Assembly: GCF_012927185.1 (NCBI RefSeq)
Contig: NZ_JABBGB010000001.1
Span: forward strand, 186,001 to 250,000
DNA from: Pseudoflavitalea sp. G-6-1-2
GTDB taxonomy: Bacteria; Bacteroidota; Bacteroidia; Chitinophagales; Chitinophagaceae
Direction: 5' to 3'
DNA: 64,000 bases
The notes under the pieces are model-generated. The model saw only the letters and a program-made list of their open reading frames with translations, did no database searches and had not been told where the DNA came from. Every line of letters begins with the position of its first letter. Positions within the stretch are counted from its first letter, which is position 1. Positions 42,379 to 49,265 of the stretch are shown piece after piece. The position numbers were made by a program, and so were the translations under genes.

Positions 42379-44112
42379 TTAATAAACGTCTTTCAAAAAT
42401 CTGCCTGCGGCTTTTAAGTCTTCCAGGTAATTGATGGCATCTCTGCTGCCCTTTCCTCCAAATCTTTCGATCACCTGCAACACGGCGTATTCAACGTCGG
42501 TGCTCATGGGGTCTCTTGTTCCGCAGAGATAGATGTAAGCGCCGTTTTCGAGCCACTTCCACAATTCCCTTCCCTCTTCGAGAATACGGTGTTGCACATA
42601 AATTTTGTATTGCTGATCTCTTGAAAAAGCAAGACTTAATTTATGGAGCGTACCGGTCTGAAGCCAGTTCTGAATTTCAGTCTGATAGAGGAAATCAGAT
42701 ACAAAATGCTGCTCTCCGAAGAAGAGCCAATTGCGGCCTGAAGCGCCCGCTGCATCCCGCTCCCAGAGGAATGACCGGAATGGCGCGATGCCTGTACCGG
42801 GGCCAATCATGATCAGATCGGCATCAGGCTCCGGCAGGCGGAACTGATTATTGCGATGCACATAAAAATCCAGTTCTGCATTCTCATCGTGCTGCGAAAG
42901 AAAATCGGAGCAGAGTCCGCGCTTGCATTCGCCATTCACGAAGAAGGTATCACGTGCAACAGTGAGGTGGATCTCTCTGTCGTGCGCAGATGGTGAAGAT
43001 GAGATGGAATACAATCTTGGCGTGATTGGTTCCAGCAATGCGATCACTTCTTCAAATTGCGCAGCATCTTTTACCGGATAGATCTTCAGCAGATCGAGCA
43101 GTCCGATGCGGGTTGCGGGGATATCCTGCTGCACCAGCTTCGCATACTGCTTTACCACACGCTCTGGCAGGTAAACAATATTAAGACGATTACGGAGCAA
43201 CTGTTCTGCAGGCAGTGCCTCATTTCTGTGATTGATGATCACGGAAGGATTGATGCCCGTGAGTGACAGAATCGCGTTCACTGTCGACTGTGGATTATGT
43301 GGCACGATGCCAATGCTGTCGCCAGGCAAATAATCCACATCTTCTTCCACTCCTATTTCGATATGATAGGTTTCTTTCGATGATCCACGATCATTCAGAT
43401 TTATATTGCCGAGTATAGAACCCGTATATGTTTTTTTACTGTGCAGTTTTTTCGCAGGCGCAGCAACAGCCGCCTGTGGCGCGGGTTGCGCGGCTCCGCT
43501 CAGCAATTGCAATACAGAACTGAACCAAGTGGCCGCATCGGCTTCGTAGTCGGTGTCGCACTTTTGAAGCGGCACCACTCTTTGTCCACCGAGTTTGGAT
43601 AATTGCTCATCCACATCTTCCCCTGCCTTGCAGTAAAGCGGATAAGAAGTATCACCAAGGGCGAGCACGCTGAATTTCAATTGCGGCAGTTTTGCTCCGT
43701 TCTGATGAATATGATCGTAGAATTTCTTTGCGGTGGCAGGAGGTTCACCATCTCCCTGCGTACTGATGATGGCAAAGAAATATTCTTCTTTGCTGAGATC
43801 GTTCAGGCGATACTGATCGAGGCCTACGAGCTTTGCATTTACGCCGGCCTTTTTGGCCTTCGCAGCAAAATCGGTGGCGAGTTTTTTTGAATTGCCGGTT
43901 TCGGTTCCGTAAGCAAGTGTAATTTTCTGCACGGCAGGCTTCGAAGGTGCAGGTTGCTGCAGAATGTTGGCTACTTCCTGAATGGCGGCAGCAGTGGATT
44001 CTGCCGGGCGTTCCAGCAATCCGGCCAGGTATCCGTTCATCCATACCAGCTCTTCGCGTGTGGATGTGCGCACCAGCTCCAGCAGTGTCTTCAGTTTAGG
44101 CTCTACTAGCAT
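42379..44112 (-). CDS. cysJ: Sulfite reductase flavoprotein subunit (diflavin reductase)
   Basis: The protein is 577 residues from ATG 44112; the frame opens at a TTG at 44136. After an 80-residue N-terminal region comes a flavodoxin FMN domain (ITLAYGTETGNSKKLATDFA, VLALGDTSYPLYCKAGEDVD). A proline/alanine linker follows, then an FAD domain (RLYSISSSPSAHDREIHLTV) and an NADPH domain (LIMIGPGTGIAPFRSFLWER, IYLCGTRDPMSTDVE), ending in an aromatic residue (FLKDVY). It passes electrons from NADPH to CysI. Its start overlaps the end of cobA by 17 nt. Confidence 0.94.
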   Translation of the reverse strand: MLVEPKLKTLLELVRTSTREELVWMNGYLAGLLERPAESTAAAIQEVANILQQPAPSKPAVQKITLAYGTETGNSKKLATDFAAKAKKAGVNAKLVGLDQYRLNDLSKEEYFFAIISTQGDGEPPATAKKFYDHIHQNGAKLPQLKFSVLALGDTSYPLYCKAGEDVDEQLSKLGGQRVVPLQKCDTDYEADAATWFSSVLQLLSGAAQPAPQAAVAAPAKKLHSKKTYTGSILGNINLNDRGSSKETYHIEIGVEEDVDYLPGDSIGIVPHNPQSTVNAILSLTGINPSVIINHRNEALPAEQLLRNRLNIVYLPERVVKQYAKLVQQDIPATRIGLLDLLKIYPVKDAAQFEEVIALLEPITPRLYSISSSPSAHDREIHLTVARDTFFVNGECKRGLCSDFLSQHDENAELDFYVHRNNQFRLPEPDADLIMIGPGTGIAPFRSFLWERDAAGASGRNWLFFGEQHFVSDFLYQTEIQNWLQTGTLHKLSLAFSRDQQYKIYVQHRILEEGRELWKWLENGAYIYLCGTRDPMSTDVEYAVLQVIERFGGKGSRDAINYLEDLKAAGRFLKDVY

Positions 44113-44953
44113 TTTGATTGGCTTTTTCTGTAGCAACTGTCGATGCAGTGAACAATTTGGCTACCGGTTTGAAATATGTTTCGCGTGTAGGGCTATTGGC
44201 AATCCAGGCGAATTGCTGGTGCAATGCCACCACTTTTCCGATGATCACCAGTGCAGGACTGAGAAAGGTTTTCCCTTTCCAGTTTTCCGCATAGCTGTAG
44301 AGGTTGGTTACATCTACCTGCTGTTGCGGAGTTGTTGCCTGTTCTACCACGGCCAGCAGTTTCTCATCACTGATACCGTGTTTCAGCAGATTGGCCACAA
44401 CGCCATCCAATGTTTCGGACGACATATAGAACACCAGCGTATCATCGGTAGCGGCGAGATCTTTCCAGTACTGGTCGTTGATCACTTCATTGCGATAGAA
44501 AGTGAGAAACCGAACGGCAGTGCTGTACTGTCTTGCAGTGAGCGGAATGCCTGCGTAAGCGGCAGCGCCCAATGCGGCAGTAACGCCGGGGATGATCTCA
44601 TACGCAATGTCCGCGTCTTTCAGCGCCTGCAATTCGTCGAGCACATTGGAGAAGATACTTACATCGCCTCCTTTCAATCGCACAACCAGTTTGCCTTTCA
44701 GCGCGTATTCCACCATCAGTTCGTTGATGGTTTCCTGCGGCGTGCTGGCTCCGCGGCGACACTGTTTTCCTACTGCAATGATCTCTGCTTCTGATTTTAC
44801 ATACTGCGATAACACCTGCTCGCTGACCAGTCTGTCTGCCAGCACCACGTCTGCCTGTTGCAGGTAACGCAGCGCTTTCAGTGTGAGCAATTCGGGATCA
44901 CCCGGACCGGCCCCAGCGATGATCACTTTTCCTGTTGTTGGGTAGTTTGGCAT
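44096..44953 (-). CDS. cobA: Uroporphyrinogen-III C-methyltransferase
   Basis: The 285-residue SAM-dependent enzyme makes precorrin-2, the first committed step to siroheme. Tetrapyrrole-methylase motifs are VIIAGAGPGDPELLTLKALR, VLADRLVSEQVL, VVRLKGGDVSIFSN, YEIIPGVTAALGAAAYAGIPLT and LVFYMSS. The C-terminal 25 residues are an extra basic/alanine tail. With the synthase domain of the fusion protein, the region encodes the whole route from uroporphyrinogen III to siroheme. An operator-like palindrome lies 3 nt before its start, suggesting an internal promoter. Cytoplasmic. Confidence 0.95.
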   Translation of the reverse strand: MPNYPTTGKVIIAGAGPGDPELLTLKALRYLQQADVVLADRLVSEQVLSQYVKSEAEIIAVGKQCRRGASTPQETINELMVEYALKGKLVVRLKGGDVSIFSNVLDELQALKDADIAYEIIPGVTAALGAAAYAGIPLTARQYSTAVRFLTFYRNEVINDQYWKDLAATDDTLVFYMSSETLDGVVANLLKHGISDEKLLAVVEQATTPQQQVDVTNLYSYAENWKGKTFLSPALVIIGKVVALHQQFAWIANSPTRETYFKPVAKLFTASTVATEKANQNASRA

Positions 44954-44955
44954 AA

Positions 44956-44978
44956 TTGTCTACTTTTTTAGTAGATTA
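44956..44978. promoter_or_regulatory. Operator palindrome (cys regulon copy 2)
   Basis: TTGTCTACT (44956-44964), spacer TTTTT, AGTAGATTA (44970-44978). It matches the copy before the TonB receptor in 8 of 9 positions in each half. It is in the 65-bp gap between cysE and cobA. A separate GGGCAC/GTGCCC inverted repeat (44982-45004) lies next to it but has no terminal T run. Confidence 0.6.
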
Positions 44979-45018
44979 TTGGGGCACAAAAAAAAGCAGT
45001 GCCCTGTTTTGTTGTTCT

Positions 45019-45873
45019 TTATGCGGAAGCGATATCGCGCTTCCCTAAAATGCCATTGACGGCATCGGTAAAAGAAAAATCTTTCTTAGCAACTACTTCG
45101 CTCTTGTGATACACCAGTGATCCCGCAGGTACGGGATAGGTGATCCACACATTCCCACCGATTGTGCTGTTCTTTCCGATCACTGTTTCGCCGCCCAGAA
45201 TAGTGGCGCCCGAATAAATGATCACATTGTCTTCAATGCTCGGATGTCTTTTGCCACTGCTCTTTTCTCTTCCTCCGCTTAAAGCGCCGAGGGTTACTCC
45301 CTGATAGATGCGCACATTGCTGCCGATCTCGGTGGTTTCTCCAATCACAATGCCAGTGCCGTGATCGATGAAGAAAGATTCGCCGATGGTTGCACCGGGA
45401 TGAATATCGATACCCGTTTTGCTGTGCGCATACTCGGTGAATAATCTTGGCAGGATCTTTACCTGCTGCTTCCAGAGCTGATGCGCAAAGCGATATACAG
45501 CAATAGCGAAGAAACCGGGATAGGCGATGATCACTTCTTCGAGACTCTCAGCTGCCGGATCCCATGCGGAGATGGCTGCCGCATCTTTCAGCAGCAATGC
45601 ATGTACTGCAGGAAGCTCTTCAAAAAATTTGTCTGTGATCGCCTGCGTTTGATCACCATTATGCACTACATCGTACACGAGTGTAGACAAATGACTTTTT
45701 AGTGATTCGTACTCATTCTCAAATTCGGTAAAGCCCAGTTGCCTTCCGGCACGCGGTACAAACAGCAACGCAAACAGCTGATCGATGAACTGCTCTGTGG
45801 TAGCCTTGTCAGGGAACTGCTGTGTATTCTTCAGCTTCAGCTGATACAAATGTTTTACAAATTCTGCGCTCAT
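45019..45873 (-). CDS. cysE: Serine O-acetyltransferase
   Basis: The 284-residue enzyme acetylates serine to O-acetylserine, the carbon acceptor for sulfide. An N-terminal helical half (residues 1-150) precedes the left-handed beta helix with hexapeptide repeats: YAHSKTGIDIHPGATIGES, FIDHGTGIVIGETTEIGSNV with the catalytic histidine, IYQGVTLGAL, RHPSIEDNVIIYSGATILGG and IGGNVWITYPVPAGSLVYHK. The long form with C-terminal extension is usual in Bacteroidota. It is 19 nt after cysN, so it belongs to the cysH-D-N-E unit. No cysK is present in the window. Confidence 0.93.
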   Translation of the reverse strand: MSAEFVKHLYQLKLKNTQQFPDKATTEQFIDQLFALLFVPRAGRQLGFTEFENEYESLKSHLSTLVYDVVHNGDQTQAITDKFFEELPAVHALLLKDAAAISAWDPAAESLEEVIIAYPGFFAIAVYRFAHQLWKQQVKILPRLFTEYAHSKTGIDIHPGATIGESFFIDHGTGIVIGETTEIGSNVRIYQGVTLGALSGGREKSSGKRHPSIEDNVIIYSGATILGGETVIGKNSTIGGNVWITYPVPAGSLVYHKSEVVAKKDFSFTDAVNGILGKRDIASA

Positions 45874-45892
45874 GTTGGTAGTTTTAGATTGA

Positions 45893-47134
45893 TCACTGAA
45901 TCATGCAGGCACCAACTGTAACATGACTTGTCTCATCGATGAGGATGGCTCCGCCATTCACACGCAGCTCACTGTATGCATCGAAAGCTACCGGCGATGC
46001 CGTTTTGATCGTAGCCCTGATCACATCGTTCAGTACAGCCTGCTGTGGATTGGCTTCCTGCAGAAGGGTATTCACATCCAGCTTGTATGAGATTTCACGA
46101 ACAGCCGCACGTACCTGCCTGCTGTTGATCTGTAATAAATATTTGTTTCCGGGAACTAGTGGTTTGTTGTCCATCCAGCAGAGCAATACTTCCAACTCCT
46201 GTTCTGTTTTAGGCACATCGTTGGAAAGGGCGATCACATCTCCCCTGCTCACATCCACATTATCTGCGAGATGCAGCACAACGCTTTGCGGCGCAAATGC
46301 TTCCTCCACCTCTTTTCCTCCCAACTCAATGGCTTTGATAGTGCTGCTTACACCCGATGGGAATACGGTTACCTGATCACCTTTTTTGTACACACCGCTG
46401 ATGATCTTGCCGGCATAGCCGCGATAATCGTGCAGGTCTTCTGTCTGAGGGCGGATCACATACTGCACAGGGAAACGCGCATGCTTCAGGTCTACATCAT
46501 CTTCCAGGCGCACTTCTTCGAGGAATTGCAGCAGCGACGGTCCTTCGTACCAGAGGGTCTTGTCGGTTTTCTCAACAATATTGTCTCCATTCAGTGCGCT
46601 GATAGGAATATAGGTTACATTCTTCAGGCCGAGGCTTTGCGCTACATGCGCATAGTCGATGAGAATATTGTTGTATACATCCTGTGAGTAATCTACCATA
46701 TCCATTTTGTTCACGGCAACCACAATGTGCGGAATGCCTAAGAGTGAAGCAATGATGGAATGCCTTCTCGTTTGCTCTACCACGCCGTTTCTTGCGTCGA
46801 TGAGAATAATGGCGAGGTCTGCATTGGATGCTCCGGTAACCATATTCCTTGTGTATTGAATATGGCCCGGCGCATCTGCTATGATGAATTTCCTGTTGGG
46901 TGTAGAGAAATATTTGTACGCAACGTCAATGGTGATGCCCTGCTCGCGCTCGGCACGGAGTCCGTCTGTAAGCAGCGCCAGGTCTATCTCTCCCTCTTCT
47001 TTATTCTTGCTCTGCTTTTCGATGGCTTCGAGCTGATCGATCATGATGCTCTTGCTGTCGTAGAGCAATCTGCCGATAAGCGTACTCTTTCCGTCGTCTA
47101 CGCTGCCTGCTGTTATAAATCGCAAAAGGTCCAT
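45893..47134 (-). CDS. cysN: Sulfate adenylyltransferase subunit 1 (GTPase)
   Basis: The 413-residue translation-factor-type GTPase drives APS formation by CysD. GTP motifs are G-SVDDGKS (residues 10-17), DAPGHIQYTRNMVTGASNAD and NKMDMVDYS. The C-terminal beta-barrel domains follow (FPVQYVIRPQTEDLHDYRGY, LCWMDNKPLVPGNKYLLQ). There is no C-terminal CysC (APS kinase) domain and no cysC gene nearby, in line with direct APS reduction by the CysH encoded here. It starts 33 nt after cysD. Cytoplasmic. Confidence 0.96.
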   Translation of the reverse strand: MDLLRFITAGSVDDGKSTLIGRLLYDSKSIMIDQLEAIEKQSKNKEEGEIDLALLTDGLRAEREQGITIDVAYKYFSTPNRKFIIADAPGHIQYTRNMVTGASNADLAIILIDARNGVVEQTRRHSIIASLLGIPHIVVAVNKMDMVDYSQDVYNNILIDYAHVAQSLGLKNVTYIPISALNGDNIVEKTDKTLWYEGPSLLQFLEEVRLEDDVDLKHARFPVQYVIRPQTEDLHDYRGYAGKIISGVYKKGDQVTVFPSGVSSTIKAIELGGKEVEEAFAPQSVVLHLADNVDVSRGDVIALSNDVPKTEQELEVLLCWMDNKPLVPGNKYLLQINSRQVRAAVREISYKLDVNTLLQEANPQQAVLNDVIRATIKTASPVAFDAYSELRVNGGAILIDETSHVTVGACMIQ

Positions 47135-47167
47135 TGATATAATTATTCGGTTATTGTTAATTGTTAG

Positions 47168-48076
47168 TTAGAAGTATCCATTCTTTTTACGGTCTTCCAT
47201 GGCTGCTTCCGATACTTTGTCGTCGATGCGGGTTTCGCCGCGTTCGCTGGTTTTGGTGGCAGTGATCTCGCGGATGATATCATCGAGCGAATCGGCCGAC
47301 GATTCTACTGCCGCAGTACAGGTCATGTCTCCCACGGTACGGTAGCGCACCTGTTTGGTATGCACTACATCTTTGTCTTCGAGCTGAATGAAATCGGATA
47401 CTGCTACCAGCTGTCCTTCGTGTTCAATCACTTTGCGATCGTGTGCAAAGTAGATGGATGGAAGTGCGATCTTTTCGCGGCGGATATAGTTCCAGATATC
47501 GAGCTCCGTCCAGTTGCTGATGGGGAACACGCGCACATTCTCACCTTTGTGGATCCTGCCGTTGAAGATATTCCAGAGCTCAGGACGTTGCCGCTTGGGG
47601 TCCCACTGACCGAACTCGTCACGAACGGAGAATATGCGTTCTTTGGCTCTTGCTTTTTCTTCGTCACGTCTTGCACCGCCGATGCAGGCATCGAATTTGA
47701 ATTCCTCGATGGTATCGAGCAGGGTGTAGGTCTGCAGGGCATTACGGCTGGCGAACTTTCCTTTTGGCTCGGTAAGATTCCGGGCTTTGATGGTATCTTC
47801 CACATTACGAACAATGAGCTTCTCTCCGATTTCGGCTGCAAGCGCATCGCGGAACTGTAAGGCTTCTGGGAAATTGTGTCCTGTATCGATATGTACCAGC
47901 GGGAAAGGAAATTTCCCCGGGCGGAATGCTTTCAATGCCAGATGTACGAGTGTAATGGAATCTTTTCCTCCTGAGAACAATAGAGCTGGCCGCTCAAATT
48001 GTCCTGCCACTTCGCGGAAGATATGTATGGCTTCCGACTCCAACTGGTCTAAATAATCTAATCTGGGCATACTCAC
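47168..48076 (-). CDS. cysD: Sulfate adenylyltransferase subunit 2
   Basis: The 302-residue ATP-pyrophosphatase-fold subunit forms adenosine 5'-phosphosulfate from ATP and sulfate together with CysN. The PP-loop reads ALLFSGGKDSITLVHLALKA. Other family blocks are VHIDTGHNFPEALQFRD, DACIGGARRDEEKARAKERI, VFPISNWTELDIWNYI and VRYRTVGDMTCTAAVES. It lies 73 nt after cysH. Cytoplasmic. Confidence 0.97.
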   Translation of the reverse strand: MSMPRLDYLDQLESEAIHIFREVAGQFERPALLFSGGKDSITLVHLALKAFRPGKFPFPLVHIDTGHNFPEALQFRDALAAEIGEKLIVRNVEDTIKARNLTEPKGKFASRNALQTYTLLDTIEEFKFDACIGGARRDEEKARAKERIFSVRDEFGQWDPKRQRPELWNIFNGRIHKGENVRVFPISNWTELDIWNYIRREKIALPSIYFAHDRKVIEHEGQLVAVSDFIQLEDKDVVHTKQVRYRTVGDMTCTAAVESSADSLDDIIREITATKTSERGETRIDDKVSEAAMEDRKKNGYF

Positions 48077-48149
48077 AATTGTTGTTATATAAATTCACCG
48101 GATGTAACCGGAATGGGTTCGATCGCATGATCATTATCAGTTCGCTGTT

Positions 48150-48866
48150 CTAGTTGCTTACGTGAAGGCCGCATTCTTTTTTGCTGGCATCTTCCCACCA
48201 CCATCTTCCTGCACGGAAATCTTCACCGGGGCGGATGGCTCTTGTACAGGGTTGACAGCCGATGCTTACGAAGCCTTTATCGTGCAACACATTGTAAGGC
48301 ACATTGTGTTTACTGATGTATTGCTGCACTTCGGCTGAAGTCCAGTTCAGGAGCGGGTTGTACTTCACAATATTATTTGCGGCATCCCACTCGATGAGAC
48401 TGTGCCCGGTACGTTCGGGAGAGTGCTCTGCACGGAGGCCGGTGATCCAGATGGCATGTCCTTGCAGTGCGCGTTTGAGTGGTTCCACTTTTCTGATATG
48501 GCAACACAGCTTTCTGTTTTCCACCGATTCATAAAAGGCATTGGGCCCTTTTGTGGTGATGAACTTTTCGAGGTTGCGGTAATCAGGAAAATATGCTTTG
48601 ATCTGCGTATGATAACGATCGTTTGTGCTGCTCCAGGTTGAATAGGTTTCGGCAAATAATCTTCCCGTATCGAGTGTGAACAGTTCTATGGGCAACTGAT
48701 TGCTGAGTATCTCGTGTGTGATCACCTGATCTTCTGCACCGAAGCTGGTAGAGAATGTTATCTGACCGGGAAACTTCTGAATCAGCAGGCGCAGGAACTC
48801 CTGCATACTTAATCTACCTGAGTAGTAGACTAATTCCTGAAGATAATCTGGTATTGTTACGTTCAT
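48150..48866 (-). CDS. cysH: Adenylyl-sulfate reductase, thioredoxin-dependent, 4Fe-4S type
   Basis: This 238-residue CysH protein has a PP-loop-like TFSTSFGAEDQVITHEIL, ITGLRAEHSPERTG, and the nucleophilic cysteine C232 in KKECGLH. Two cysteine pairs, C121-C122 in LCCHIRKVEPL and C204/C207 in GCQPCTRAI, are the ligands of a 4Fe-4S cluster. That places it with enzymes that reduce APS to sulfite directly rather than PAPS. The ATG at 48866 is used; an ATG at 48806 would also be possible and would place the palindrome at 48810-48832 just upstream of it. It is the first full-length gene after a cysteine-rich leader frame. Confidence 0.95.
   Translation of the reverse strand: MNVTIPDYLQELVYYSGRLSMQEFLRLLIQKFPGQITFSTSFGAEDQVITHEILSNQLPIELFTLDTGRLFAETYSTWSSTNDRYHTQIKAYFPDYRNLEKFITTKGPNAFYESVENRKLCCHIRKVEPLKRALQGHAIWITGLRAEHSPERTGHSLIEWDAANNIVKYNPLLNWTSAEVQQYISKHNVPYNVLHDKGFVSIGCQPCTRAIRPGEDFRAGRWWWEDASKKECGLHVSN
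48810..48832. promoter_or_regulatory. Operator-like palindrome (cys regulon copy 3)
   Basis: TAATCTACC (48810-48818), spacer TGAGT, AGTAGACTA (48824-48832). The right half is identical to the perfect copy and the left half matches 7 of 9. It is inside the first 20 codons of cysH as annotated, or just upstream if the start is 48806. Confidence 0.45.
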
Positions 48867-48938
48867 AATTTATTTGCATCAAGTTCTGGTGAAACCTATT
48901 GGGAGACAATTGTACAGAGGGAGGGACGAGCGTGCGTA

Positions 48939-49007
48939 TCAACAGCTGTAACAGGCGTTACAACAACAACAGCTATTATGTTTAATTATATGAGGCATCG
49001 ATAGCAT
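48939..49007 (-). CDS. Cysteine-rich leader peptide upstream of cysH
   Basis: The minus strand reads ATG at 49007, 22 codons and TGA at 48939. The C-terminal half is HNSCCCCNACYSC: six cysteines in the last ten residues, all TGT codons, including four in a row. The start is 19 nt downstream of a consensus promoter, the usual distance for genes in this window. A second in-frame ATG is at 48998. Such frames act in cysteine-responsive attenuation of cys operons in mycobacteria; the role here is inferred. It is too short for standard gene finders. The following 72 nt to cysH are untranslated and C-rich. Confidence 0.65.
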   Translation of the reverse strand: MLSMPHIIKHNSCCCCNACYSC

Positions 49008-49026
49008 AGTGATACTGCTTGTAAAA

Positions 49027-49056
49027 CAAAGATAATGGGAATGGTTCAACCACAAA
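49027..49056 (-). promoter_or_regulatory. Predicted promoter of the leader peptide and cysH-D-N-E unit
   Basis: On the minus strand, TTTG (49053-49056), an 18-nt spacer and TATCTTTG (49027-49034) match both Bacteroidota elements exactly. An operator-like palindrome begins 5 bp upstream of the -33 box. Confidence 0.65.
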
Positions 49057-49061
49057 AAATT

Positions 49062-49084
49062 ATTTCCACTATTTTGGTAGACTA
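49062..49084. promoter_or_regulatory. Operator-like palindrome (cys regulon copy 4, one good half)
   Basis: ATTTCCACT (49062-49070), spacer ATTTT, GGTAGACTA (49076-49084). The right half matches the perfect copy in 8 of 9 positions; the left half is weak (5 of 9). It abuts the cysH promoter on its upstream side, where an activator or repressor could act. Confidence 0.45.
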
Positions 49085-49265
49085 TTCGAAAAATAGTCGC
49101 TAACAGCTGTTTGCCTATTGATAAATATCCATATGTATCCTGCTGGTTATGCTGCTCCCAAACTGAAACTGCGCGTTTTTCATCCGGTCCTCTCCGCTTA
49201 GGCTTTAACAGGAAATTGACTATCTTAACAGCTGTTAGCAGACCAATATCCCTAAATGTCCCATA

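Noticed and set aside
44982-45004. GGGCAC/GTGCCC inverted repeat as a terminator after cysE
   Set aside because: The T run lies in the loop on the minus strand rather than after the stem, so it does not have terminator form.
48961-48973. CAA repeat that looked like a microsatellite
   Set aside because: It is the complement of the four TGT codons of the leader peptide, better explained as coding sequence.
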